Shown here one piece after another: positions 15,927 to 23,401 of a stretch of DNA of 64,000 nucleotides. How positions within the stretch are numbered: the stretch's first letter is position 1; every line of letters starts with the position of its first letter. Below the pieces are notes generated by a model. It did no database searches. It saw only the letters and a program-made list of their open reading frames with translations, and was not told the DNA's origin. Made by a program: the position numbers and the translations under genes. Source of the stretch: Knufia peltigerae (taxonomy: Eukaryota; Ascomycota; Eurotiomycetes; Chaetothyriales; Trichomeriaceae); the NCBI GenBank assembly GCA_030247855.1, contig JAPDRN010000129.1, positions 23,532 to 87,531 on the forward strand, read 5' to 3'.

Positions 15927-18131
15927 GTGTCATCGACGGTTGCGCTGCTGGCGGTGCTGGCCCTGGCCATCATCGCCCTGCTGGTACTGGGTCTGCGGTT
16001 GCGTTCGCGCAATCGCACGCTGGCGGCACTGCAGCGCGACCGCATCACCCTCATCAGCGAGCGTGACCAGCTGCGGCGTACCACCGAACGCCAGGGCCAG
16101 CTGGAACATCAGCTGCTGCAGGCCAAGCAGGCGGCCGAAGCGGCCGTGCTGGCCAAGGGCGAGTTCCTGGCCACCATGAGCCACGAGATCCGCACGCCAC
16201 TCAATGGCATCCTGCCGATGCTGGAGCTGATCGCCCGTGGTCCGCTCGGCGAGGACCAGCGGCAGATGCTGGCTACCGCCTCGGCCAGCTCGCAGCAGCT
16301 GCTGCGCATCGTCGATGACATCCTCGACTACTCGCGACTGGAAGCACAGGCACTGGAACTGGAGATCACCAGCTTCAACCTGCGCGAACTGCTCGACGGC
16401 GTGGTGCAGCTGCTGCAGCGCGCCGCCGAAGCCAAAGGCCTGACACTGAGTCTGCAACTGGATCCGGCCGTGCGCCTGCCGGTACGCGGCGACCCCGTGC
16501 GCCTGCGTCAGGTGCTGGGCAACCTGCTGGCCAACGCCATCAAGTTCACCGCACGTGGCCAGGTGCAGCTGCGCGTGCAGCGGCTGGGCGAAGGCCCCGC
16601 CCAGCACCAGTTGCGTTTCGAAGTGATCGACACCGGCATCGGCATCGATGAGGCCCAGCAGGCGCGGCTGTTCCAGTCCTTCAGTCAGGCCGACGCGTCC
16701 ACCACACGCATCTACGGTGGCACCGGCCTGGGCCTGGCCATCTGCAAGCGCATCACCGACCTGATGCATGGCGACATCGGCGTGCGTTCCACCCCGGGAC
16801 AGGGTGCAACCTTCTGGTTCGAAATACCGCTGCTGAAGGTCCCCGGCGATCTGCCGGCACTGGCACGCTCGCCGGCAGCGCTGCTGCTGTACACCGCCGA
16901 TGCGCAGCTGCAGCCACGCGTCGAGCGCATCGCCGCACACCACGGCCTGCAGGTACAGCTGCTGGCCAGCATCGATGACGCAATGGAACGCCTGCGCGCA
17001 GCGCCACGTCCCGGCCAGAGCACGCCGGCATGGCTGCTGATCGACGCCCGCCATCGCCGCAATGGCGAGGCGGCCCTGCAGCGGGCCCTGGCCGAGCGCG
17101 GTGCCGACGACACGCTGCAGGTGCTGTGGCTGCAGGACGATCCGGTTGCACCCCGTCCTCGCCAGCAGCAGCTGCACAGCTCATTCAACGATGCCGCCCT
17201 GCACGCGCTGCTGGCACAGCCAACGGCCACCGCGCGTCCAGCAGCGCTGCTGGCCAACGCCGAAGACGCGCAGCCAGCCGCGACGTTGCCGTCATTGGAT
17301 CTGCGTGTCCTGCTGGTCGAGGACAATACGGTCAACCGGATGGTGGCCGAGCACCTGCTGCTGGTCTTCCAGTGCCAGGTGCGCAACGCCGCCGACGGCG
17401 AGCAGGCGCTCGCACTGCTGCGCGAAGGCGGAATCGACGTCGTGCTGATGGATTGCCAGATGCCGGTGCTCGACGGCTACGGCGCAACACAGCGCTGGCG
17501 CAGGGAGGAGGCCGAAGCGGGGCGCACGCGGTTGCCTATCATCGCGATGACCGCCAACGCCATGGCCGGTGATCGCGAGCGCTGCCTGCAGGCGGGCATG
17601 GACGACTATCTGTCCAAGCCGATCACGCGTGAAGCGCTGCATGCATTGCTGCAACGTTGGGGCCGGGTATCCGCGGATCGCGGACATGCAGCGCTGCCGG
17701 AACCTTTGCCATTGCCCGCAGCGCCGAGCGCGCTCGACGGCGAAAGCCCGCGTGATGACCAAGCACGCTCGACCCCGATTCCACAGCTGGTGCTTGATCG
17801 CAGCGTGCTGGATGAGCTGCACGCGGTGATCGGCGATGCCGCTGCGCAGATCGTGGCAGTGTTCCTGGAAGACGCACCGCAGTTGGTGCAGCAGCTGCAG
17901 CAGGCGGCACAGGGCAACGATATCGAACGCCTGCAGGCGCTGTCGCACAGCCTGAAATCCTCCAGCGCCAACGTTGGTGCGCTGTCGCTGTCAGCAGTGG
18001 CGCGACGGATAGAACACGAAGCCCGCAGCGGCAGCCTGCAGCGCCCTGCCGTGGCAGTGGCGCTGCTGGTGGCGGAGTTCGCCCGCGCGCGTGTGGCGCT
18101 GACCGGCTACCTCGCCGGCCAGGCCCGCTGA
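15927..18131 (+). CDS. Hybrid sensor histidine kinase with receiver and HPt domains
   Basis: A 734-aa inner-membrane phosphorelay kinase with a single N-terminal membrane helix (residues about 5-24) and almost no periplasmic sensor. The order is a short coiled coil, HisKA (His86 in MSHEIRTPLNG), HATPase (NLLANAIKFT, DTGIGI, GGTGLGLAI), a divergent pseudo-receiver (about 310-410), a true receiver (LLVEDNTVNRM, VVLMDCQMPVLDG, DYLSKPI) and a C-terminal HPt with His in LSHSLKSSSANVG. The start is GTG at 15927, directly after the TGA of the upstream regulator. The layout resembles BarA/RpfC-type hybrid kinases. The ligand is unknown. Confidence 0.92.
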   Translation: MSSTVALLAVLALAIIALLVLGLRLRSRNRTLAALQRDRITLISERDQLRRTTERQGQLEHQLLQAKQAAEAAVLAKGEFLATMSHEIRTPLNGILPMLELIARGPLGEDQRQMLATASASSQQLLRIVDDILDYSRLEAQALELEITSFNLRELLDGVVQLLQRAAEAKGLTLSLQLDPAVRLPVRGDPVRLRQVLGNLLANAIKFTARGQVQLRVQRLGEGPAQHQLRFEVIDTGIGIDEAQQARLFQSFSQADASTTRIYGGTGLGLAICKRITDLMHGDIGVRSTPGQGATFWFEIPLLKVPGDLPALARSPAALLLYTADAQLQPRVERIAAHHGLQVQLLASIDDAMERLRAAPRPGQSTPAWLLIDARHRRNGEAALQRALAERGADDTLQVLWLQDDPVAPRPRQQQLHSSFNDAALHALLAQPTATARPAALLANAEDAQPAATLPSLDLRVLLVEDNTVNRMVAEHLLLVFQCQVRNAADGEQALALLREGGIDVVLMDCQMPVLDGYGATQRWRREEAEAGRTRLPIIAMTANAMAGDRERCLQAGMDDYLSKPITREALHALLQRWGRVSADRGHAALPEPLPLPAAPSALDGESPRDDQARSTPIPQLVLDRSVLDELHAVIGDAAAQIVAVFLEDAPQLVQQLQQAAQGNDIERLQALSHSLKSSSANVGALSLSAVARRIEHEARSGSLQRPAVAVALLVAEFARARVALTGYLAGQAR

Positions 18132-18132
18132 A

Positions 18133-18603
18133 TCACTCTTCGAGCTTGCTCAGCAGGTACTTCGGCTCACCGATGCGCTCGATCAGCTCCAGCTGGGTTT
18201 CCAGCCAGTCGATGTGCTCTTCCTCGGAGTCGAGGATCTTCACGAACAATTGGCGGCTGACGTAGTCGCCGACCGAATCGGCGTAGGCCACGGCCTCGCG
18301 CAGGGTGACCACGCCGTCGCGTTCCAGCGACAGATCGCACTGCAGGATCTCGGTCGGGTTCTCACCGATGCGCAGCTTGCCCAGCGCCTGGAAATTCGGC
18401 AGGCCTTCGAGGAACAGGATGCGATCGGCGAGCATGTCGGCATGCTTCATCTCCTCGATCGATTCCTTGTACTCGTGTTCGGCCAGTTCCTTGATGCCCC
18501 AGTTCTTCAGCATCTTGGCGTGCAGGAAGTACTGGTTGATCGCGGTCAGCTCGTTGTAGAGGACCTTGTTGAGGAATTCGATGACCTTGGTGTCGCCCTT
18601 CAT
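18133..18603 (-). CDS. bfr: Bacterioferritin
   Basis: A 156-aa haem-containing ferritin that forms a 24-mer and stores iron as ferric mineral. The fold is shown by VIEFLNKVLYNELTAINQYF with the first di-iron Glu, EEMKHADMLADRILFLEG (haem-ligand Met and di-iron residues), and DSEEEHIDWLETQLELI. The start at 18603 (MKGDTKVI) matches family N-termini. Its stop lies 1 bp from that of the convergent kinase gene. bfd, encoding its ferredoxin partner, is 140 bp upstream on the same strand. Confidence 0.95.
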   Translation of the reverse strand: MKGDTKVIEFLNKVLYNELTAINQYFLHAKMLKNWGIKELAEHEYKESIEEMKHADMLADRILFLEGLPNFQALGKLRIGENPTEILQCDLSLERDGVVTLREAVAYADSVGDYVSRQLFVKILDSEEEHIDWLETQLELIERIGEPKYLLSKLEE

Positions 18604-18743
18604 GGGAATGCTCCTGCACGCTGAAATCGCGGGCACTGTAACGCCTTGCGCGCGCGCGTGAAGGAACGCGAATCGTGCGCATTGGCCGCTGTGACCAGCA
18701 ATGAAGATCAGGAGAACGCAGCGTCAACGCGCCGCGAAACGAC

Positions 18744-18953
18744 TCAGGCGACCTGCGCCAGACCCAGTACCGGCAACGGCAGATCGTGCGTGGCACGTGC
18801 CTTGGCCAGCAGGTCGCCGGCCATGTCCAGGCAGGAACCGCAGGTGGCGCCGCATCCGGTACGCATGGTCAGCTCGGCCACCGACGTGACGCCATGGCTG
18901 GCGGCTTCGCGGATCTGGTGGTCGGTAACACCGTTGCAGATGCAGACGTACAC
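18744..18953 (-). CDS. bfd: Bacterioferritin-associated ferredoxin
   Basis: A 69-aa [2Fe-2S] protein that reduces bacterioferritin to release iron. The four cluster cysteines appear as YVCICNG and CGATCGSCL, the BFD-domain pattern. The start chosen is GTG at 18953, giving MYVCICNG, which aligns with the E. coli Bfd N-terminus. A TTG at 18971 would add six residues (MPWFPP) and cannot be excluded. The promoter just upstream is covered by a Fur box, fitting expression under iron limitation, when stored iron is needed. Confidence 0.9.
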   Translation of the reverse strand: MYVCICNGVTDHQIREAASHGVTSVAELTMRTGCGATCGSCLDMAGDLLAKARATHDLPLPVLGLAQVA

Positions 18954-18995
18954 AGGCGGGAACCAGGGCAACAGGCCAGTAGCGGCCTGGTCACT

Positions 18996-19025
18996 ATTCC
19001 AATGGAAACGAGAATGGTTGTCAAT
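18996..19025 (-). promoter_or_regulatory. bfd promoter overlapped by a Fur box
   Basis: On the minus strand a perfect -35 TTGACA (19019-19024) and a -10 like TGGAAT (18996-19001) are separated by 17 nt. The 19 bases at 19007-19025 match 15 of 19 positions of the xanthomonad-type Fur box. The box covers the -35, which predicts repression by Fur-Fe2+. Confidence 0.7.
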
Positions 19026-19046
19026 CAGAGACCTGAACCATTCTCG
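19009..19046. repeat. 11-bp perfect inverted repeat over the bfd upstream region
   Basis: CGAGAATGGTT at 19009-19019 is inverted as AACCATTCTCG at 19036-19046, with a 16-nt spacer. The left arm lies inside the Fur box, so the right arm may be a second operator half. A weak terminator for the upstream rppH gene is the alternative, but the following T-run is poor. Confidence 0.75.
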
Positions 19047-19061
19047 ATACCGTTCAGCCCG

Positions 19062-19682
19062 TCAGGTGACCGGACCCTCGCCCTGCGCCTTCTTCGGCCA
19101 GTACCCGTGGCTGCGGGGCCGCTTTCGCGGCCGCTCGTGGCCGGCGGCATGGCCTGGCATCCAGGCCTCGGCAGCGCTCTTGGGCATGGCACTGATGCCG
19201 TGCCCCGCCACCCCCTGGGCCAAGGGCGCCAGATGTCGCAGGGCGCGCGCATAGACTCCACGCTTGAACACCACCACATGCTCCACCGGATACCAGAAGT
19301 CGACCCAGCGCCAATGATCGAACTCGGGCGAGTCGGTATGGTCCAGGCTGACGTGGGCCTCGTCACCGGTCAGGCGCAGCAGGAACCAGACCTGCTTCTG
19401 GCCGATGCAGACCTGGCGTTCATTGCGGCGGATGGCACGCGCCGGCAGCTTGTAGCGCAGCCAACCCGGTGTCGCCCCGAGCACTTCAACGTGCTCCGGC
19501 AACAGCCCGGTCTCTTCCTGCAGTTCACGATACATGGCCTCGACAGGCGTCTCGTCGGTGTTCATGCCACCCTGCGGGAACTGCCAGCCATCCCGGCGCA
19601 CACGTCGTGCCCAGAACACCTGTCCGTCCTGCCGCATCAGCACGATGCCGACGTTCGGTCGATAGCCGTCCGGATCGATCAC
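19062..19682 (-). CDS. rppH: RNA pyrophosphohydrolase RppH
   Basis: Nudix enzyme of 206 aa that removes pyrophosphate from the 5' end of mRNA and starts RNase E-dependent decay. It begins YRPNVGIVLMRQDGQVFWARR and contains the Nudix box GGMNTDETPVEAMYRELQEE, then TGLLPEHV and the RppH-typical QKQVWFLLRL. The C-terminal tail (about residues 160-206) is basic, low in complexity and longer than in E. coli RppH (176 aa). It is divergent from the tRNA genes and upstream of bfd. Confidence 0.94.
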   Translation of the reverse strand: MIDPDGYRPNVGIVLMRQDGQVFWARRVRRDGWQFPQGGMNTDETPVEAMYRELQEETGLLPEHVEVLGATPGWLRYKLPARAIRRNERQVCIGQKQVWFLLRLTGDEAHVSLDHTDSPEFDHWRWVDFWYPVEHVVVFKRGVYARALRHLAPLAQGVAGHGISAMPKSAAEAWMPGHAAGHERPRKRPRSHGYWPKKAQGEGPVT

Positions 19683-19760
19683 GATGCGGACTCCTAAGAA
19701 AATCTACTGGTTGGGACTATCCCATGCCGTCTGTCGGGCCACAAGCACGATACAAAGGTG

Positions 19761-19789
19761 TTGACAGTCCTTGTACACATCAGCAGAAT
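19761..19789 (+). promoter_or_regulatory. Promoter of the tRNA-Met/tRNA-Gln unit
   Basis: A perfect -35 TTGACA (19761-19766), a 17-nt spacer and CAGAAT (19784-19789) as -10. The predicted transcription start is a few bases before the first tRNA. Confidence 0.65.
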
Positions 19790-19803
19790 AGCGGGCTCAC
19801 CAA

Positions 19804-19880
19804 GGCTATGTAGCTCAGCCGGTTAGAGCACAGCACTCATAATGCTGGGGTCGGTGGTTCGAGTCCACCCATAGCCACCA
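19804..19880 (+). tRNA. tRNA-Met (CAT), elongator type
   Basis: The cloverleaf can be written out by eye: acceptor GGCTATG/CATAGCC (7 bp), D-arm GCTC/GAGC, anticodon stem CAGCA/TGCTG with loop CTCATAA (anticodon CAT), T-arm GGTGG/CCACC, and an encoded ACCA end. The sequence resembles the E. coli elongator tRNA-Met, not the initiator, because its first acceptor pair is matched. Confidence 0.96.
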
Positions 19881-19932
19881 CGTTGAAGTTGTTTTTCAAT
19901 GTGAAAAGTGAGAAAATAGTTACACGTTACAT

Positions 19933-20006
19933 TGCCCCTTAGCCAAGCGGTAAGGCACCTGACTCTGACTCAGGCATCGGTGGTTCGAATCCATCAGGGG
20001 CAGCCA
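19933..20006 (+). tRNA. tRNA-Gln (CTG)
   Basis: Acceptor TGCCCCT/AGGGGCA, D-arm GCC/GGC, anticodon stem CCTGA/TCAGG with loop CTCTGAC (anticodon CTG), and T-arm GGTGG/CCATC containing one G-U pair; GCCA at the end. It lies 52 bp after tRNA-Met and is probably co-transcribed with it. Confidence 0.95.
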
Positions 20007-20014
20007 AATTAAAT

Positions 20015-20050
20015 GCAAAAGGCCAGATCGAAAGATCTGGCCTTTTGCGT
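20015..20050 (+). terminator. Rho-independent terminator of the tRNA unit
   Basis: A perfect 15-bp stem (GCAAAAGGCCAGATC at 20015-20029, GATCTGGCCTTTTGC at 20034-20047) with a GAAA tetraloop, then TTT. It starts 8 bp after tRNA-Gln. Confidence 0.92.
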
Positions 20051-20107
20051 TTAATCTGGTTACGCATTCCACGCCCCACCTTCGCCCGCCGCGCGCACCT
20101 GGAACAG

Positions 20108-20130
20108 GTAGTGCCGGCCGCTGGCCGGCA
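20108..20130 (+). repeat. SMAG element, GGCCGCTGGCC subtype
   Basis: A single complete element, GTAGTGCC... with the GCCGGCC/GGCCGGC stem, between the tRNA terminator and the rpsI terminator. Confidence 0.87.
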
Positions 20131-20157
20131 ACCTCGAAATGCACACCGCCAGAACGA

Positions 20158-20186
20158 CAAAAGCCCGGCCGAAGCCGGGCTTTTGC
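20158..20186 (-). terminator. Rho-independent terminator of rplM-rpsI
   Basis: On the minus strand a stem of AAAAGCCCGGC / GCCGGGCTTTT with a short loop and a T-run, 48 bp after the rpsI stop codon. Confidence 0.88.
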
Positions 20187-20233
20187 GTTTCCAACCAGCG
20201 GGCTCCCGAAGGAGCCCAACCAGGCGCAGCAGA

Positions 20234-20626
20234 TCAGCGCTTGGAGAACTGGGTGGCGCGGCGGGCCTTGTGCAGACCGACCTTCTTACGTTCGACTTCG
20301 CGGGCGTCGCGGGTCATGAAGCCAGCCTTGCGCAGCTCGGACTTCAGGGTTTCGTCGTACTCGACCAGAGCACGGGCGATGCCCAGACGGATCGCACCGG
20401 CCTGGCCGGTGGTGCCGCCGCCAGCGGCGGTGACCAGGATGTCGAAGCTCTCGGTGTTCTTGGTCAGCTCGAGCGGCTGGCGCACGATCATGCGAGCGGT
20501 CTCACGGCCGAAGAACTCGTCCAGCGGACGACCATTGACGGTGATGTTGCCCGAACCCTTGCGCAGGAACACGCGAGCGGTGGAGGACTTGCGGCGGCCA
20601 GTGCCGTAGTTTTGAGTGATAGCCAT
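20234..20626 (-). CDS. rpsI: 30S ribosomal protein S9
   Basis: A 130-aa ribosomal protein starting MAITQNYGTGRRKSSTARVF, with the family-defining GTGRRKSS motif and the invariant basic tail ending QFSKR, which reaches the decoding centre. The usual length is 130 aa. It follows rplM with a 2-bp gap, the near-universal bacterial rplM-rpsI pairing. Confidence 0.98.
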   Translation of the reverse strand: MAITQNYGTGRRKSSTARVFLRKGSGNITVNGRPLDEFFGRETARMIVRQPLELTKNTESFDILVTAAGGGTTGQAGAIRLGIARALVEYDETLKSELRKAGFMTRDAREVERKKVGLHKARRATQFSKR

Positions 20627-20628
20627 GA

Positions 20629-21057
20629 TTAGATATCCAGAACCTGCGGCTGCTGTGCGGCGTGCGGATGCTCAGTGCCGGCGTAGACCTTGAGCTTGCG
20701 GTACATCTGGCGACCCAGCGTGCCCTTCGGCAGCATGCCCTTGACGGCGGTCTCGATCACGCGCTCCGGGTGGCGCTCAAGCGCCTGGGCGAGGGATTCG
20801 GTCTTCAGGTTGCCGATGTAACCGGTGAAACGGTGATACATCTTGTCCTGCAGCTTCTTGCCGGTGACGACAATCTTTTCTGCATTGATGACGACCAGGT
20901 AGTCGCCGGTATCAACGTGCGGGGTGTAGACCGGCTTGTGCTTGCCACGCAGACGGCGGGCCAGCTCGGTGCAGAGACGGCCCAGGGTCTTGCCCTCGGC
21001 GTCGACGAGGTACCAGTCGCGCTGGACGGTCTCGTTCTTGGCAGTGAAAGTGCTCAT
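20629..21057 (-). CDS. rplM: 50S ribosomal protein L13
   Basis: A 142-aa ribosomal protein starting MSTFTAKNETVQRDWYLVDA, with DTGDYLVVINAEKIVVTGKK and the MLPKGTLGRQMYRKLKVYAG motif, all characteristic of L13. It is the first gene of the rplM-rpsI operon on the minus strand. Its promoter should lie in the 196-bp gap shared with the divergent coq7 gene. Confidence 0.98.
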   Translation of the reverse strand: MSTFTAKNETVQRDWYLVDAEGKTLGRLCTELARRLRGKHKPVYTPHVDTGDYLVVINAEKIVVTGKKLQDKMYHRFTGYIGNLKTESLAQALERHPERVIETAVKGMLPKGTLGRQMYRKLKVYAGTEHPHAAQQPQVLDI

Positions 21058-21253
21058 GAAGAACTCTTGGTTAGGTCGGGCTCATTGCGGCGAAGGACTC
21101 GCCGGAACTCTGCCACGCGTTGTGAAAGGTGGAGCGTAAGGGGCGGCATTGTACGCAGCTTGGCTGGCGGGTGCAAGCCGGCTTCCGCCCCGGGTTGGCA
21201 GGGGGCCGGGGCCGGGCGAGAATCGGGCCTCCCCCGCTCCACGCCGTGCCGCC

Positions 21254-21898
21254 ATGACCGTGCTTCGCCAGACCACCCCGCTGGACCATCTGCTGACCGA
21301 GGCGCAGCGCGCCCTGGACACGGTGTTCGGCAACCCGCCGGCCAACCGCCCTTATCCGGCCACGGACACCGGCGAGCCGGGAATGGACAGCGCGCAGCGT
21401 CGCCACGCGGCCGGGCTGATGCGGATCAACCATGTCGGCGAGGTCTGCGCCCAGGGCCTGTATTTCGGCCAGGCCGCGGTGGCGCGCGATCCGGCGACCC
21501 GCGAGCATCTGCTGGAAGCGGCCCAGGAAGAGACCGATCACCTGGCGTGGTGCGCCACCCGCCTGGGCGAGCTGGACAGCCGCCCGAGCCTGTTCAATCC
21601 GCTCTGGTACGCCGGCAGCTACACCATCGGCACCCTGGCCGGGCTGCGTGGCGATGGCTGGAACCTGGGTTTCGTGGTCGAGACCGAGCGCCAGGTGGAA
21701 GCCCATCTGGACGAACACCTGGTCGACCTGCCGGCCGGCGACCTGCGCAGCCGCGCGGTCATCCGGGTGATGAAGGAAGACGAGGCCCGGCATGCCGAAC
21801 ATGCCGAACAGGCCGGCGCACGCCGCCTGCCGTTCCCGATTCCCGGCGCGATGGCGCTGGCCTCCAGGGTGATGAAGACCATTGCCTACCGCATTTGA
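21254..21898 (+). CDS. coq7: Coq7 family di-iron demethoxyubiquinone hydroxylase
   Basis: A 214-aa ferritin-like di-iron monooxygenase acting late in ubiquinone synthesis (hydroxylation of demethoxyubiquinone). The di-iron ligands appear as RINHVGEVCAQGLY (Glu), EETDHLAW (E-x-x-H) and EDEARHAEHA (E-x-x-x-H). The last helix (MALASRVMKTIAYRI) is conserved in the family. The start at 21254 (MTVLRQTTPLDHLL) follows 35 codons of open but non-conserved frame. Confidence 0.94.
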   Translation: MTVLRQTTPLDHLLTEAQRALDTVFGNPPANRPYPATDTGEPGMDSAQRRHAAGLMRINHVGEVCAQGLYFGQAAVARDPATREHLLEAAQEETDHLAWCATRLGELDSRPSLFNPLWYAGSYTIGTLAGLRGDGWNLGFVVETERQVEAHLDEHLVDLPAGDLRSRAVIRVMKEDEARHAEHAEQAGARRLPFPIPGAMALASRVMKTIAYRI

Positions 21899-21905
21899 GG
21901 GGGAG

Positions 21906-21965
21906 CCCCCACCAACGGTGTGGGCCTACCAGATCACACGGTGGGGCCCGACCGTTGGTCGGGCC
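21906..21965. repeat. Inverted pair of REP elements after coq7
   Basis: The first unit (21906-21929) reads on the minus strand and ends in CTAC. The second (21941-21965) is a GCCCGACC/GGTCGGGC palindrome. They fill the gap between the convergent coq7 and sugE genes. Confidence 0.78.
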
Positions 21966-21970
21966 ACCTT

Positions 21971-22291
21971 TCAGTTGGGCGACACCAGCTTCAGGCCGAT
22001 CACACCGGCCACGATCAGGCCCACGCAGGCCAGGCGTGCCGGCGAGGCGCTGTCGTTGAACAGATAGATGCCCAGCACCGTCACGCCCATGGCGCCGATG
22101 CCGGTCCAGATCGCGTAGGCCGTGCCGACCGGAATGTTCTTCATCGCCTGGCTCATCAGGTACAGGCTGATCAGCGCCGACACCACCGTCAGGGCGGTCG
22201 GCACGGGTTTGCTGAAACCTTCGGAGTACTTCATTCCAAGGGCGAATCCGATCTCGAACAGACCGGCCAGCAGCAGATAGATCCAGGGCAT
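21971..22291 (-). CDS. sugE: SMR-family quaternary ammonium / guanidinium exporter SugE
   Basis: A 106-aa, four-helix inner-membrane exporter of the small multidrug resistance family. The start MPWIYLLLAGLFEIGFALGM carries the essential membrane Glu in the first helix (LFEIGF). GTAYAIWTGIGAMG and the Lys/Ser-rich first loop (KYSEGFSKPVP) place it with SugE/Gdx, whose known substrate is guanidinium. SD AAGGAG lies 9 nt upstream. A terminator hairpin and other structure sit in the 165-nt leader, so the gene is probably controlled by attenuation or depends on read-through from speD. Confidence 0.9.
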   Translation of the reverse strand: MPWIYLLLAGLFEIGFALGMKYSEGFSKPVPTALTVVSALISLYLMSQAMKNIPVGTAYAIWTGIGAMGVTVLGIYLFNDSASPARLACVGLIVAGVIGLKLVSPN

Positions 22292-22456
22292 GGGTGGGGG
22301 CTCCTTACCTTTTTGAGAAAAACGAAACGGCCCGGTGTTTTCACACCGGGCCGTAGGTCGGTACATCGCCGTGGAACTGAAGATTGCGCCAAGCGCAGGC
22401 TCCACGGGGCGGGGCGTCCCGCCTGGGTGGCGATGCCTGACGGCATCGCGCTTGGG
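22292..22456 (-). promoter_or_regulatory. Structured leader of sugE (candidate RNA regulator)
   Basis: The segment between the speD stop and the sugE start can fold two ways. In one, 22389-22396 pairs with 22448-22455 (CCAAGCGC/GCGCTTGG), enclosing hairpins at 22430-22449 and 22408-22423. In the other, 22369-22375 pairs with 22401-22407 (CCGTGGA/TCCACGG), enclosing a small hairpin at 22385-22397. The two folds share bases and exclude each other. A terminator follows immediately. No consensus for the guanidine-I, -II or -III riboswitches was recognised. Confidence 0.45.
22312..22354 (-). terminator. Rho-independent terminator directly upstream of sugE
   Basis: On the minus strand a perfect 12-bp stem, ACGGCCCGGTGT / ACACCGGGCCGT, with a GAAA loop is followed by TTTCGTTTTTC. 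It ends about 20 nt before the sugE ATG, leaving no room for a separate promoter plus leader. Confidence 0.9.
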
Positions 22457-23251
22457 TCACTCAGCCAGGTTGCGCCCGTGGAACAGCTCTTCGATCTCAC
22501 GACGCAGCAGCGCTTCGATCTTCATGCGTTCCTTGAACGAGATGTTCTTGGCCTTCTCCTCGAACAGGTACTGGTCCAGGTCGAAGTCCTTCAGGTGCAT
22601 CTTCGTGTGGAAGATGTTCTCCTGGTAGACGTTGACGTCGAACATCTCGTAACGCGACTTGATGTTCTTGGCCAGGAAGTTCTGGATCGAGTTGATCTTG
22701 TGATCGATGTAGTGCTTCTTGCCCTTCACATCACGCGTGAAGCCACGGACACGGTAGTCCATGATCACGATGTCCGATTCCAGGCTCTCGATCAGGTAGT
22801 TCAGTGCCTTCAACGGCGAAATGACGCCGCAGGTAGCCACGTCGATGTCGGCGCGGAAGGTGGCAATGCCTTCCTGCGGGTGCGTTTCCGGATAGGTGTG
22901 CACGGTGATGTGCGACTTGTCCATGTGCGCGACCACGGCATCGGAAATCAACTCCTTGCCGGCCTGCTTCTTGTCGATCACCGGCTCTTCGGAGATCAGG
23001 ATCGTCACCGAGGCACCCTGCGGATCGTAATCCTGGCGCGCCACGTTGAGGATGTTGGCGCCGATGATCTCAGCGACATCGGTCAAGATTTGAGTAAGCC
23101 TGTCGGCGTTGTACTCTTCATCGATGTATTCAATGTAACGCTGACGCTCCTCTTCGGTGCGCGCGTAACACACGTCATAGATGTTGAAGCTCAGCGCCTT
23201 GGTGAGGTTGTTGAAACCCTGCAACCTCAGGCGAGGCAACGGCTTGACCAC
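22457..23251 (-). CDS. speD: S-adenosylmethionine decarboxylase proenzyme
   Basis: A 264-aa pyruvoyl enzyme that makes decarboxylated SAM for spermidine synthesis; E. coli-type SpeD by length and sequence (LQGFNNLTKALSFNIYDVCY near the start). Self-cleavage is expected at Lys-Ser in MDKSHITVHTYPE, where the Ser becomes the pyruvoyl group. The Cys in VATCGVISPLKALNYL is conserved. The start is GTG at 23251. It is divergent from clp and upstream of sugE on the same strand. Confidence 0.95.
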   Translation of the reverse strand: MVKPLPRLRLQGFNNLTKALSFNIYDVCYARTEEERQRYIEYIDEEYNADRLTQILTDVAEIIGANILNVARQDYDPQGASVTILISEEPVIDKKQAGKELISDAVVAHMDKSHITVHTYPETHPQEGIATFRADIDVATCGVISPLKALNYLIESLESDIVIMDYRVRGFTRDVKGKKHYIDHKINSIQNFLAKNIKSRYEMFDVNVYQENIFHTKMHLKDFDLDQYLFEEKAKNISFKERMKIEALLRREIEELFHGRNLAE

Positions 23252-23401
23252 GGCGGTCGATTCCTGTGTAAGAAGGGAAAGGGGGAATTATGCGGCATAA
23301 GTGTCTCCAGGGGGAACGTGAAGACGCTCAGGTTCTGGCACACTGTTTGCCCTTAACAATTGCGCTGGTTAAGCTCCGCTATCGACCCCGTGAATCCGTT
23401 C

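Noticed and set aside
19804..20006. tRNA genes as an integration site
   Set aside because: No integrase gene or duplicated tRNA 3' end lies nearby; the genes are followed by a normal terminator and ribosomal protein genes.
22292..22456. A known guanidine-I, mini-ykkC or guanidine-III riboswitch before sugE
   Set aside because: The conserved cores could not be found; one hairpin loop, ACGC, is near the mini-ykkC ACGR loop but a second matching hairpin is missing.
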